From NCBI GenBank assembly GCA_020086605.1, contig JACBWW010000016.1, positions 2,359,510 to 2,423,509 of the forward strand: a stretch of DNA of 64,000 bases. The letters are read 5' to 3'. The position numbers and the translations under genes are program-made. The notes below the pieces were generated by a model that searched no databases, was not told the DNA's origin, and saw nothing but the letters and a program-made list of their open reading frames with translations. Shown one piece after another: positions 36,385-51,300 of the stretch. The stretch's first letter is position 1. Each line of letters opens with the position of its first letter. This DNA comes from Lanius collurio. Taxonomy: Eukaryota; Chordata; Aves; Passeriformes; Laniidae.

Positions 36385-39300
36385 CTGCAAAAGTAAGCAT
36401 TAATAAAAAAGGTCAGAGTTAGCCCTGCAAGCCAGGGATCCAGCAGCACTAAAAGCAGAGCTTTCTGGGCCTTTTTTCATCTGGAGCAGGAGCTGCAGTG
36501 GGGGAAGTCCCTTTCTGCAGCTGCGCACATGGAGCTCCATCTCACACAGCAGAGCCCCAGACTGCTCGTGACACCTCAAAGAGCCCAGACCACACTTAGC
36601 ATGTGCAGTCACACCTAGAAATTAATGTCCTTTATTTCCCCTTCTTCATCTGCACATAATTACTGACTGAGTTTGCACTGTGTAACATTTATTACAGAAG
36701 TGTTGTTCTTGAGCCACTAAAGTATGGGAGTGATTGAAGATACGGTTTATTTAAGAAAGCTGAATGTTTCACTTTCTGTAACCCTCTTGACACTGAGGAT
36801 CTTGAGGAATTTCTTCACTGGTTTATTAATTAAAAAAAGCTAAAATGTGATCTCTCAGAAGAATTAACTGTGCCTCACTCCTGTCCTGACCTGGCTGTTA
36901 TACTTGAGTGATGTGGTGACATTGGGCAGGGCCATTTCCCTGACAGACCCCTGGACACAGGACGACCCAGAACAGCATGGGGGACCCCAGTGCAGCCCCA
37001 AGCCCGGCACATCTGCTGCCACAGGAGCTCCTGGGCTTACAGGATGTGCACATGGCTAGCATCTGCTGCCTGGATTTAAAGGTGGGAGACTATTCCCTGC
37101 ACAGACAGTGTGCCCAGGAATGCAAGAGCTGAGATCGGATTTCCAGGCACGACCAATCCTTTCAGAGTCAGAAGACTGCCATTGGCAGGGTTTCCTTTCT
37201 GTGCAGAGGAGGATGGAAGATCACCTAATGGAAAGCGTATGGACTGGAGGAATGCAATATACATTACTAATTTTTACTGTTTTCCTGGATTAACTCTGAC
37301 TCTGGATGACAGCTGACAACCGTGGTCGGACCCTCTTGTACCCCACGCCACCTGCAGAAGCCATTAGATCAGCTATGTCTGGTATAGTAATGAAAAGCAG
37401 GAGCAAACCCTTGCTTAGGGGGCTGAGAGCCTGCAAGGGAAATAAAAGCTCCCACCTGCAAGAAATGAAATGGAAAAAGCTCTGTATGTGCCACCAAGAG
37501 ATCGAAGCCAGGAGCAGCTGTGCAAGTCTCTGTGCCACTGACCCAAAACCCCTGACAGGCACCTCGTCCCTCCTGGATGCTGTGCTGCTGATAAAGCCCT
37601 GCTGCGACTTCAGGTGCCGTGTGCCCAGCCAGACACTTCTAGAGGCCATCCCTCCAGGTCACCCTTCCTCTCTGCCTTTGGATGTGCTCCTGGCTCCCCA
37701 CCCAACAGGCTCAGGACCTGGGGGCTGAGGCTGCTAGTGTCCCTCATGAGAGGGGCTGGAAAGGGGAGCACAGGGGCATGAGGAGCCAGTAAATGGGCAC
37801 ACATGGGCTCCTTGTGACACAGCAGGGTGGAAACACAGCTCCTCAGCTCTCATGCTGCAGTGATAGGACCCCAGCTATGTGAGAAACAGTGCTCCAAAGC
37901 CACAAGTGGATGAGGTGGGATAGGATGGGCCAGGAAAACCTCTTGGTAATGCAGTGAGTTTCCCTGACTGCCCACAGCAGCAAGCACAGAGGGCTATCAT
38001 CAGGTTCCTGGGCATTGCACAGACAGAGGGAACACCAATCCCAAGGGCTGCCCAGGCAAGGGAGGGAGCGGTGCTGCATGGGTGGCACTGGCACAGGAAC
38101 GAGCCTGGCCCGTTCTGGCCAGCTGGCATCCCACTTCCCCCAGGGCTGACAAAGTGGGCCAGCAGTAAGCAAGCCATAGCTCTGCTACGCCATGGCAAGA
38201 GGGGCTGTGTCCTCTGAGTCCACCACAGCAGAGGGAGCTGGGAGGAATCATGCTCACGATGAGCCTCTCTGGCCAGCAGGCACACAGGAGATGCACACTC
38301 CCCAAGCAGACATTCACAAAAAGTACCCAAATCCTGGCCTGGGCCTCGGAGTTACCCCAGGAATTAGAAGCAGGTTTAAAGCTGGATTCTTTCCCTTTTT
38401 GGGGTGAGGGTATTGAACTGCAGAAAGGCTCTGCAAAGGGTTTGATCTCACAGGGGTGAGGGCAGTAGTGGGAATGGCTCAATGCCCACTACAGGCATTT
38501 CCAGCAGCCTTTCTCACTACCATTAGCTCCAAACTTACACAGGACAGGAGGTGGGATGCTCCCCAAAGACAGTAGTTACTGCTTGGTGCTGCTGCCAGGC
38601 ACCTGGACCAGCTTTGTTGTAAGGAGGGGTCTGAAAGTGGTGACAGGCTCAGGACACCCGTTCCCCCCAGCCCAGGGAGGGGCTGATGCTCTGTGAACAT
38701 CCATGTGATGGCCTCAGCAAACCAGCAGGAAAACGTGACCTGAGTGCAGCTGGCATAATCCTCTGCTTGGGAAGACCAGCTCACTGTCACTGCACGGCTC
38801 CATCCTGAGCTCAATGCCATTAAACTGCTTCATGATCTGGATGAGGAATAGAGAGCATACTTAGAAGATTTCTGGAAGATGCTAAACTGGAGAGATTTCA
38901 ACCACCTTGGAGTGGTTAGACTGGATGAGACTGCAGTTTTGATAAAAGAGAGAAGCTGTCCAAAATCTTCAGAATGCATTTCAACCATGGCCAGAGCTGG
39001 AAAACATGAGTAAAAATGGGGCTGAACAGAAAAACTTTGAGGACTGCAGAGGATCGTTGTGGATAAGCCAGCAGAATGACAGGACTAGAAACAACAGCTT
39101 GACTTCAAGAGAAACATATTTAACTTTGACCGAGTTTCTAATGATAATGAAATACAAGCCCTGCATGGAAGTACCTTGGGGAGATGAGAGGATCTCCATG
39201 ACAGAGAGTTTTTAAGGAAAGGCTGGATGACCAGCTGCCCATCACACCCTCGGGTACCTTGCTCCACACAGACACACTTGCATTTGCTCCTGGTCTCTCT

Positions 39301-42300
39301 GACCCTGCCCTTCTGTGCGTTGCAAGTGCCTGCTCATGACTGCAGCTGCTGTCAGCACCTTCCCAAAACTCAGCACCTGCAGTCGTGGGCTCTCCACTGG
39401 ACTCCATGGTCTGATCTGATCCCCAGAACAAGTGAACGATTTTGCTGGTGATTCCTGTGTCGGATCATTTAAACATGGCCTTGTGAGGCTTTCTCTGCTC
39501 CCCCTCCCATGCAGTGCCAATATCTGGGGCAGAGGGTGGGATTCCAGGGGGCCGTTCTCAGCAGGGAGCTCACCAGCCACGTGTGGCTGATCCCTGGAGG
39601 GCTCAGTGTGTGTAACCAGTGCTCAGGCCAGCCTGCACTGCCCTGCCTGAGCACACCCTCCCCACCCTCCCAGGGAGGCACGGGTAGCAGGGTGTCTGTG
39701 AGCAGGCCTGACAGCCCCAGGCTGCTGCCTGCTGCTTGTGTGCTGCCTGGAAGGTCAGCACTGCCAGCATGCATTACACAGGGCTGCCTAAGGGCCCAGA
39801 GCAACGCTGACACTGAGTGATTTCTAAAGTTTATTGTCTTGAATTACCTATGACTGATGTTCTGTGGGATTACGTAAGTGAAAACACAGGAACGGATCTC
39901 CTGTAGAGGTGTCTGGATTTATAAATAGATTTATTGCTCCTCTTTGAAGTTCAGAACATACAGTTTCTCACACAGTGCAGACTCAGGCTTAAGAAGCCAT
40001 CCTTGCTGGGCCAAGAGCCTGCTGCAGTTAATTATTTGTTAACAGGTTTAAAAGCCATGCTTCAGATGATTGACAATTTCAAATAATTAGCAAAGGTAAT
40101 TGTGCCAAGCGTTGTTGCTCTGACTGCACTTTCCCAAAGAGCCTTGCTGGCTCTTGTGGGCTGTACCAAACTCCCAACACAAGCTTGGTCTAGGGAACAG
40201 AAACCTAATTCCCAGTGCTGCTCTCCCCCTAAAAACAATCATGTTGCAATATCCAACAGATGAAAGCTGAATTCTGCAGTCCAAACCAAACACAAATAAG
40301 GCTGAGGGCATTAACTGCTGCTACAAATTACTGAGGATGATGGAAGATTGCCTTCATATTTGAAGCACTAGATTTTCAAAACTGTCTTACTGAAAAGGCC
40401 ATAAAACCAAAATCATCCTTCTTCCCTCAGGAGCACAGACATCCATCAATCAGCTGACTGTTCAAATGTCTGTCTGTGAGACTGAGCACCTACTTCTATG
40501 GGAGATGCTCTCAGAGAAAGGCAGAAGACAGGCAGAGGGCTTCAAAGGCAGGCAATGAAACTTGTTCTGCAGTTAGTCAGAACAAATGGTGATGACAACT
40601 GTTTTTAGATTTCAGCTTTACACATATCATTGGGCTGTTTGGCCCTATGGACACATATGTCTTACAGATGTAATTTTGATAATTTATCCTTTCCTACTCA
40701 CATACATCTGCCACAGAAAGCTTTGCTGCAGCAAGTGTTCATTGTGAAACGGGTGTCTGCAAAGAAACTGAAACAAGAGCTCCCCTGAAAGGCCACCTGA
40801 GCTTGCTGGAGTGTTTCAAGGCTGTAACCAAACACCATGGAAAAGCTTTACAGCTTTCTGAAGGTGTACTCATGCCATAGGTACATTTACAGAGCCTTAT
40901 TCGACCAGAACTATGAATTTTACCTTACTCTGGGAAATATCACAGTGGATTACCAAAAAATACTCTGCAGGAGCAATACTCTACCATTCAGTGAGATCCT
41001 CATTCCTCAGACCCTCTCCTAAGGCCCCAGCTGCCTTTGAAGCAGATAACCCATGTACCTACTGGCTGAGTAGGTGACTTTAAAATGGTCAGAACCTGCC
41101 TAGCTCTGTATCTGCTGTGCTCACTGAACACACATTTAAAGTACTATCAGCCACACAGATCTGGACTACATATCCTTGCTCCTCGTAAAGTACAGGGAGG
41201 GAACTCACCCCATCCTTACTTTAACTACCTGTCTTTGTCAGTAAGGCTGCAGAATCATCCCCTCCTCGTGGACAACAGCAGAGGGTGAATTTGCCCTTGG
41301 AACCAGCATAACTGATGTCAAAATAGGAGCCACTGAATCATCCCTGTGTAAGGTGATCCAAACCCACCAACTCTTTTAAAGCCATCCTTGCTGAACAGCT
41401 ACTCACAGTCTGTACTTTCCACAATTCCTTCTAAAGAGAAAGTTTTCAGTCTGTGTCAGTGTTAATTTACACTTGAAGCCCCTTCTGCAGGCCCATCTCT
41501 CACAGCAGCAGGAACCAGGGCAGCTTTCAAAGAGCCACTGATGTGTTCCAGCACCTGGGTGCTTTGTGCGAGCTGCACCAAGCTGACAATGATAAAGTTT
41601 AGCTTTAAGAATGATTTAGCACCCAATTACCCAAACAGATTTTATTGTAACCTGCCCTGGCCCAAACCAGAGCTTATGTTTAGGGTAGCAGGGTTGAGAA
41701 AGCACAAGCTTCAGGAGTTGAAGGCACCAGCTCCACTTTGGCACTGGCCTGTTGAAGGGCTGCAGCTGTCCCCACACATAATTCAGGGGGCTTTCTCTGC
41801 ATTGTCACTTCTGCAATCTTTCATCTCATCTCTGTTAAGAAGCTCTGACTGTCCCACCCAGCACATCTGGACAATGTTTCCATCTGAAGGGCTGGTATAC
41901 ACTACCAAATAAGTATATAAATGAAGCAGTGTTACAGACTAAAAATACGCTCACTGCAGCAACGCAGCAGGATTCCTAAAACATTTACAGATTGACTTAT
42001 TAGACAGGATTGTTTGAGGCAAGGGAGAAAGTTATAGTGTGACCCAAATAATTTCCCTTTTTAAAAGCAAATTCCCACTTGAAACTGCTTCCAAACAGAA
42101 CAGTTACAACAGTGTCACCTCTGTGAACTCAGCTGTCTTCAGTCCCTGGCACAGGCTAAGTGAGACCCTGGCATTTCAGGCTCCAGGTCTCCTACCACCT
42201 CTCAGACTGTGAGCCAGGCATCTCTAGGAGTACAGAAACAGGGCCATGGTCTGAAACACGGGATCCACATCATCAAAATCACCTTGACAAGCCACCGGCT

Positions 42301-45300
42301 GACAGCAAAGAGGGTCTCTCTCCACGCCTCATCTATTGGAGCAGTGCTGTCAGGGGTTATCCAAAGGAGATACACACAGGCCGTGAGGGGTAAGCAAGCA
42401 AACTGGAGGAAACAAACTCCCTATGGCCTCTGAAGTAAATAATGGAGCCACTGGAGAGACTGGCACTGGCTGAGGATGAGGAGCATCAGGGGTCCTTAGC
42501 TTACACCACTGTGTGATTTTGGTGAGCAGCACCTGTGAGCAATGAGGTCAGTGGCCAATCTGTGCCAGCTGGTGCTTGGTAGCACCTGGTCTAGACTGGG
42601 AGGTCTCAGGGAGAGGGAAGGAAAGTTGGCTCTTCCCAGGGACTATTTCCCACCTGACTGCCCACCTCTTCTTTCAGTCTTCTTTCCTGCTGCAGTGACT
42701 TCTCTCTAGGGAAAGAACATGAGCTACAGAGGATACGGCCCACTGTGGACTTGGTGTGACTGCTCTCATTCTGGAGAGAGAGCCAATGGTCATCTCAGGA
42801 AGAGAAGCTCAGACTCACCAGTGTTGACCCTTGCAGGCACTTCATTTAAAACTCCCTTGGATGGAGCATTTCTTGGAAAAACTGAGACATTTCTGACAGC
42901 TCTGGCTGTGCATATGTGTGTTGTTGGCAGGGTAGCATTGCCGCAGGATGACCATATTTAAAATCTAACCAGCTGTGACAATGCTAATGACAAGAGGAAA
43001 AAACCCAAAGAGAAAACAAAGACAAGGGTCAAAGGAGTTCTGCTGCACAGAAAACTCTTGGGAGTGAAGGAAAGAGGCTGGAGGAAGAGCAATGCTCTTA
43101 GTCAGAACCATCCCATGCCCACTTGGGAGGTACTAAAACGATAAACAAACTTCCCCCACTGCCTGCAAATCCAGACATACCCACTTTACAAGACATAAAA
43201 CTGCCCACAGGAGAGTAGCCTGAAAAGGCATTCCAGTAAAGACTTCTTTCAAGAACTAGGGCTGGAGGGCTTGGCCCAGGACAAGGGCACTGCTCCCTGG
43301 GAGTGCAGCAGGGAAGGACTGGGAGCCATGGCATCTCCCCAGCACAGACCTGGGTGTGAATGGACTGATGTCGACCCCTTCACTGCAAAATGAGACCATC
43401 TGTTTCCCCCTTTTAGAGAGATACTAATCTGTGAGTGAGCCTTCCCTCTTGCCTCACAAAAGCTTCCTTCCTTTTAGCAGTCTCAAAGAACTATCTTTTT
43501 CCAAGTTTTCTGAACACTCAGGTATGCTACTGTGCTGAAGAGATCCCCCTTATCCTCACTCACTCTCCCTCTGGGGCCTCCAAAGGAGCACTAAGGTAGG
43601 ACTTTCCTCTGCAGGAGCTGTGCTCTCTTCCCAATCTGTTGCATGTGCCAGGACACACTCAGCTCTCACAGATTCTGCCAACTTGTGCAAAACTGAGACT
43701 TCAGTTGGAGCAATTATTTAAAAGTTTGCCTTGTCACCTGCCATCTTCCTGATATTTATACAGCCTCGGTGGTTAACACCAGCACAAGAACACTTTACTC
43801 CTTCCTTTAGCAGTGCTGACTTCCACTTTAAGTGCTCCTTTACACCTTGGTCCTCCCCAGGCACTAGAGATTCCCTGGCAGGCTTCCTCTGAAAAATATT
43901 TTTATTATTTTTTTATGCCTCAGGCATGCCGTTCCTCAGTATCTTTTTCTGGCTTAACTTCTCACAGTTTGAAATTTAGTCTGCCAGAAATTATCTTCTT
44001 TTTTTCCCTATTCCCTCATTTGGCTACAATGTCTATTGTTTAAAAGATATCTTCTTACTTCTATGAATTGACTTGAATGTGTTACTTAAGCCCATTGGAT
44101 TTTTTAAGTGTTCTTTCAAAGAATTTTGCAGTGAGCTTTTAATCTTCAATCAATCTTCATTTGCCAGCATTTTAATCCCATTGGTTTTTCCTTTAATGTT
44201 TTTCTGTTTTATTAAGCCCTTACCTTTTTGAACTGTGGCATTTCAAGTTGTAGGCACTTATCAATAAAATTAATTTAACCACTGGACTTAATTTTTATTT
44301 TCAAGAGGCAGCATCACATTTTGATTGACATGACCTTGCCTATCACTCAGTATCACTTGTATCCTGGTGTTAAAGTGTGTCACTGATTTAAGACAGAGGG
44401 CTGGTGAGAGACTCTATTCCCTTACAGTTGAAATGTCTTTATAGTTTGGATGGTATCCAAAGAGTGAGCTCAATTTTCCACCTGTCTCACTCGGATACAT
44501 AAAGTTACCTCATTTATTTAGATACTGCAATCAGCTCTTGCTCGTAGAAGAGATTTTTAACACCATCTTCCGTCTGTGTGGGGCAAGCACTCTCCTCCCC
44601 ATGAGCTGCTGTGATTCAGTGCACCTGTCAGTTAATTATGAAACTACTGCAGAGCCTGTCTGAAGGCAGCAGGCATTAATAAAGAATCAAACATTTGTGT
44701 CTCCCAGCTACAGCAGATTTACAGCTTTAATGTACGAGTCCTGCTCTGAAACAGGGGTGCCTCCTTTCCCATGGAGAGGGGCAGCTGGGGCTGGCAGTCA
44801 TTTCTTCATCCACATTCACCCAAAGGCATTTGTGCTGTACGGGGATAAGGCACAGCCTCTACCTCTGGGGCTGCTACACAGTCAGGCAGGATGGAGGGAG
44901 ATGATTTATTTAATGAAGCGGTGAATAACCCAAAATGTTCTTCGGGAGCTCAGGATGTGTTTTTCAAATACTTTCTAAGCCCAGAAGATGCCCAGGAAGC
45001 AAGCCAGGAAGCACCAGGGGTAAGGTGGGCTGAAGAGGTGAGGGGAGTGCAGCATGGAGGACAGACCCGGGATGTGAGGAGCAGGGAAAAGCCTCCCAGC
45101 CCTGCTGGCAGGAATCTCCTTAGAGACTGCAACCCAAACACCAAAACAGGCCCTCTCAGACTGCTGTGTTTTCACCAGTTTCTAGGTTTACTCCAGTGAT
45201 GTCCTCAAGACACAACTCATAAATGTGAACCTCCTCTACCAGCTCTGTTGCAGCTTTTCATGTTTTTACAGGGTGAGCTCATTATGGGTAATTATGCTTC

Positions 45301-48300
45301 AGATCACTGCAGAAATAAAGAGCTACCAGAGTTGGCCTACATATCACAAACATAAAACTGTGTTTGCCACCTATAATTTCACACCAAGAGGAATTATATA
45401 ATCTTGAATTTATGACATTTGAAGATATATTAAGGCAGATTGGCTAGGCTAGAGGCTAGAATTACAACATGCTGCCCATAGCACAAGGTAGCCAGGATGG
45501 CAATAGTAACCTCACAGATTGGGGTGAAAGTTCCCTCTTTGCTTTGCAGCACAGTGCTCTCTGTGAAGCTTGGAAGAGCACATGTCCATGGCAGCACCAG
45601 GATCCAGGGCTAAGGAACATCCAGGAGACACATACATGCTCAGCTCAAACCAATTCTGTGACTCCACACTGGTGTCTGTGCTGCCAGCCTATGTCACAGG
45701 CTTCTTTTTAATTATACTTCGTGAATTTTATGGAAGTGTGTCATTTTTATGGAAAAACCAATCTGCTGTAATAACTCGACACTGGCATTGGAAACACGAA
45801 GTATGAAGCCCAATTAATTTATGACTAATTCCCTATCCCCTTGGCAAATGGCACGCTCCCAACAAAATGCCATCTGCAGCAGTTATCCTGTCTGCACAGG
45901 GAACACCAGGCACACTGTGGCTTGGCCTGCTCTAGCAAAACCCATGAGATACTCTTCTCTGTATTAATTAAGGGGCAAGAAGGCACTGAAGATCCTCTGA
46001 AATAACCTTCCGTTATTTTGAATGCATAAAAATAGATTACTCATTTAGCAATTTAGGTAAACAGCTCGTTATGAAAACTCATTAGGGAATAAGCCTTCAT
46101 GATTTCATTTTGCGATCGTTTCCTGTCTAAATAAATAAACATGAACTCAAGTGACACAGATTCCATTACTTTTGTGCACAGATTCTTGAACGATTTCTTT
46201 CATATTTTTTTGAATTATTTAATCTCCTTTCTGTCAAAGTCAACATATTAACAAACATGGCTGGGGAGAGCAAAGTCTTTCAAAGATAACGAAAGAACGA
46301 AAGCTGTCAAAAACTTCTATTTAAGGTTTAATCTAGGCAATGATCAATCTGATTCAAAGAAATTTAGCAAAGTTTGAGTATTTTGCTTTGACAAACTTCA
46401 CTTCTACATGACTTTCAGAACAGAAATGCGAATATCAGCATCTTACAAGATTAAAATCTGTTGTTAAAATTCCTTGTTAAACTATGTTCTGCCATCATTT
46501 CAATCCTGACCTCTGCAGCACAGCTTTAAATGAGCAGAAGTACATCTCTGGCATTAGTGAATCCTCCTGATTACAGGAGAACCACAGTACCCTGACATGC
46601 TGCTTGTCCATGGCTGCAGACAGGAGACTGCAGGCTCTCCCTCTTTCTCAGCCCAGGCTCAGTGATCAGCTGTTGCCGTGAGGTCTAACCGAGAGCTAAC
46701 CACAGCTCTGATTCTTCCCTAGTCACCCTTCACTGAACTACTTTTACTCCTCAGCTGGCAGCTCAAGAAGCACAAGAATGGCAGTTTCAAAACAACTGAA
46801 ACAACAGCATTGGAGATATTCTCAAATGTGTTTTCCTATATCCTGGTGTAGAGAATGTCACAGACTCTCCATGACTTTCCTGAAAAACCTCAGCAGTCGC
46901 CCTTCTTTCATCTCACATCTAGGTTGTAATCCCACATACACAACTTCCAGAGCTTTCTGCTCACACTACAGCTTGTAAGGCTGTGCTGAGTTCTCAGCAC
47001 TTTCTGCTCAATGCAGATAGCAAGCAGAAACACTGAGGGACAAACAATCTCTATAGCTCATGCTTGTGCAGCCAAGGGATGCGTCCTCTCTACCTGGTAG
47101 AGTGGCACGAGCTTCCCAGCCTGGTGCCAAGGACAGCAGCTGTGAGAGGGAGCCATGGGCACTGAGACTTGGCTTTAAGCCACAAGGAGAACAACAAAGG
47201 ACAACAGCTATGGATAATGGGGGCCATCACCCTCCTGGAAACCATTCTGAAGGTATCCAAAGTGAGAGAGGCTTCCCAAGATGTCAAGCAGTAACCTCAA
47301 GGGAAGGCAGTTGCTGTTCAGTCAGACATGTATTGTTTTAGACCTTCCTCAGTGACTGACTGGGAATTCTACTTCTTGCTCTGAAAAACGGAAACAGCAT
47401 CTTTTGTTTGCTTGACCCTGAAAGGCAGAGGAAGTTGAAGACTTTATTTATTCAACCCTAAGACATGGGAACTTACAGACCATTGTCACTTCCCAAAGAG
47501 CTTTTGTTTTTATTTTCCTCCTCAGTCTGTGTGGGTTCTGTTTGCCTTACAGATTTTTCACAGACAGTTTGCTACCAGCCTTGGACATCTGTGACTTGCT
47601 TGCACATGGCTGTCAGCTGAAAGGAGGTTCTGTGTAGATGCATGCAAAAAATCATGCTGCTTGATGGCAGAAATCGCTCCAGTTTTGATCAAAAAGCCTT
47701 ACCACTAGATTTGTTTTCCACCTTTTTAATTAGATGTGTATTTCAGAGCACTTTTGAAGTCTGTTACATCAGTATGATGATGGATGGCAAGAAGGGAAGC
47801 TGAGAGAACTGGTCATGATCAGAGGCTGGCCAACACAACAGAGCACATGGACTTTGCTGAAGTCGTCATTCCATTCCATTTCTGCCTTTGGGAGATTATT
47901 TTGCTGTTGGATTTCATGACAAAAAGCAATCCTTAAGAACCCAGAAACATAGAGGTTATCAAGGGTCAGGCACACAAACAGCTATCTCAAAGGCAGATTG
48001 AAGACAAGCCCCACTGGACTGCATCAGACTAAGGACCTACCCAAAATATTTGTAAAAAATTCAAAACTCTCTCTCTCACAGTTGCCAATTCCAAGAAAAT
48101 GAGCCTCAGATTTCACCAGGGGCTTTCTCATCAGGTCTCTCACTTTTGTTTTGGCTTCGAGTGCAGACACCAACCCTCAGTTTAAATAGAGTGAGTGATG
48201 GAAGGAATTTCACATATAGAGAACTGTTTTGCACAGGCATCCCAAGAAGATAAAAAAAGCCTTTTTGGTCTTTGTGCTGCTGCTAAGGCCACCAGTATTC

Positions 48301-51300
48301 CTGGTGAGTACACACTGCACAGACACTTAGAGCTGCTCCTACCAAGAGCAAGTGCAAGAGTCCCTCACCTAATCCTAGGGAGAGCTGCATTCCTGAAAGG
48401 GGCTTCTTGGGCCAAACATTGACCTGGATCTCTGACACTGCCTCACTGCTGTGTGCTGCAGAGAGCAGTCCTGCTGGGCTGTGTTGGGCTGCAGAGCTGC
48501 AGGCATTCTGCAAACAAAAGGCTTGTGGGAAGAGTGGCTCAGCTATGCTGTTCTCTATAGGTTACTTGGATCCAAAGATCGATGTTGTAACCCACTGCAT
48601 TTTTTACAGCAGTTAAATAAATAGAGGGCTAATGGCAGATGGTTTCACTTAAACTTCAAGAAAGGCACCGCCTATATGACAATTTGGAATTGGTGTAATG
48701 AGCCAACAACATTCTGAATTACAATGAAAGCAAATTTAGGAATGAAACCTACTGGAGACTTAACTGGTCTCAAGTGCATAGTTAGATTTCTAAAATAATA
48801 GCTGCAATCCAGCATAACAAACATGACTTGCTTGAAAACAAAAGCCTGAGTTTAACTGTAGACTGCAGTTCATTTTCATTCCCATGAGAAACTGCAAGAT
48901 ACTTCTTGGAGTCTCAGGAAGGCACACCAATGGTGTCTTCAAAACCATGTAGAGTAGGACTAGGACTCCCCAGTTCTGCTTTTCTCCTTCCAGGCTTACC
49001 AATGCTGAGGTCCTTAGGTACCACCAGGCAGATTTTCTGTGAGTACTGCATGCGTCCACAAATGTTGGGGCTTTGACACTGGACAGGGGCAGGTCAAAAT
49101 TGGGCATGGCTGGCTGCAGGGGCCAAAGGGAGAGCTGTACCACAGGATAGCAGCCAGCAGGGTCAAGGGCAGAGGGCTCTGAGCAGCTGGGGAGGCAAAA
49201 AAGGGAAAGCTGCCAGCATTGACTGTGAACTGGGGGATGGCTCAGCAAGCTTGGAAAGGGGCTATGACCAGAGGAAAGAGGGAAAAGGAACTAAGAGGTG
49301 GAGGATTAACATGTACCAATGTGTAACAAGTCCCTATACTTAAAAAAATGTACACCTAAACATATTTAACATATGTTAACACATTAAACATATTTAAATA
49401 GGCAAATATGTTCCTATGCACCTGCACAGTGAGGATCTGGTTCTATCCTAATGCTCACTGAGGGGCATGGGTGATTGAGGCTGACCCTGAGAAGGAGCAC
49501 ATGGCACAATGTTACAAGGTAATGGCTAATTTTACTCTTTTCCAACACAAAGCAACTGAATACTTGAAAGCAAGATTTTATCTTGAAAATTAATAATATA
49601 CTGCTATTGCCTTGTACAAGATCTTTTAAACTTCCATCTTATTGACTGCACAGATGTGCACGTACACATCAATCACAAGATTGTCTGTTGACATTTGCCA
49701 CTACCTCACAGCACGAGGACTGCCTCTTTCCTCACAGAAAAACTCTTCAGGTTGTAACCTTGACTCTGTTTTGTACACTGGTGAAAACTGCCAGATGAGT
49801 CTTGCAGAACCACGTCAGGAACATGCAGAGCCATGTAGGACAGCAGTGGACATTGCACTCTACTTGGTACTCATGATCCATACCTGTTCTCTGTCCCTGC
49901 AGCCAGCAGTGAGAATGGCCCAAGCCAGCTAAATGCAGTCTCTAGTGGACCTCAGAAGGCACCAGAGCAATCAAAGCGTGATCAGAAAAGGGTGACTGTC
50001 CTGCTGGGAAAAGACTGTCCAAGTAGTTCAAATGGCTGGTTCTCAACTGCACTGTCAAGTATTTCACCTTTGGAAACAGTGCCATGGGTAAACTTTAGTA
50101 CACAGAAAAAGACCCTGCAGAAGCAAGTGATGAAGTTCTGAAAAAGTTTCAAAACAAAGAGCCCTTCACTTGCATTCCTGTCATCTCCTCTGCCAGAGCT
50201 GTGGAAGTAAAAAGGAAGGGCAAGGAAGTGGCAGTAGAAAGGGTTTCCCATCTTGCACAGAGATCTGGCTGAGGCACAAGGAAAGAGGGGACAAGTTCTT
50301 TCACTGGAAGTTTTGCCAGTTTCTCCAAAGGAGCCTCGTTCTTTTCCAGCAGCCAACTCTCTGCAGGTGCACAAAGAATTAAGGTGGGTTTAAAAGAACA
50401 GCAGACAGCTAGGAGGAAAGCTTTGTTGTCAGCTAACTTCCAGATGCTTGTGCAGGACGCCTCCAGTCCCCACAGAGGCAGAACAGGGTGGAGAAGCAAT
50501 GCTCTCAAAGGAGAGAAATGGGTTCCTCTCCAGGCAGAACATTTTAAGGAGTAATTTCCTCCAGGTTATCAATGGTCAAATTAAAAATCAAGCCATGTTA
50601 CCTACTGGCTCTTGTGTGTCTTGTAACTTTTTTCCTAACACCTGGCTAGGTGTCACAGAGGAATCAGTGTTTGATGCCGTTGTTTACTTAATGCTATTCT
50701 TGTGTCTCATCTGTTTCGACATCTCTGCCCAATTCCCTGGACATTTTTTTTTCTTGGATTATGCTGATGTTCCAAAGAAAAATCCAGAAGAACTGAAGAA
50801 AATATAATTTCACAATGTCTCATTATTAATGAAGGATAAGATTTGTCACTGGATTCTGATGCATATTTTCCAAATTATATTTACTCCAACAAATGAAAAG
50901 TTATTTCAAGTTAAACAGGACTCAGTAAAATGTTAAGAAGAAATACTTTGTAATTTAGAAACAGTGTTTGTACTTCAAGTGATAAAGTGCCCGCTTGCAT
51001 GTGATAATTCAGGTCAGCCAGAAAAGAATTTTTGTAATAGACATAAAAAGGGAGTTTCAGGCAGATAAATGCCAAAAATAATTCTGATACATCTAATAAA
51101 AATTCCCCTAGGACAGCTGTACAGATTATCACACTCGGCTGTACTGCATGGGAAAATGCAATTATCAAAATGCCAAAAGCCTGAACTGATTTTTTTTTCT
51201 TAGTTTATGGAAATTCGCATCATCAGATAATGTTTTCGGCATGCTGGGATTTAACAGTAACATTTGTGTTTATGATTCACATGTACTGTAAAACACAGAT

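Noticed and set aside
50448..50807. 119-residue plus-strand frame inside the ATF6 intron with a hydrophobic middle
   Set aside because: No family resemblance, no promoter or splice context, and ordinary intronic composition; likely chance.
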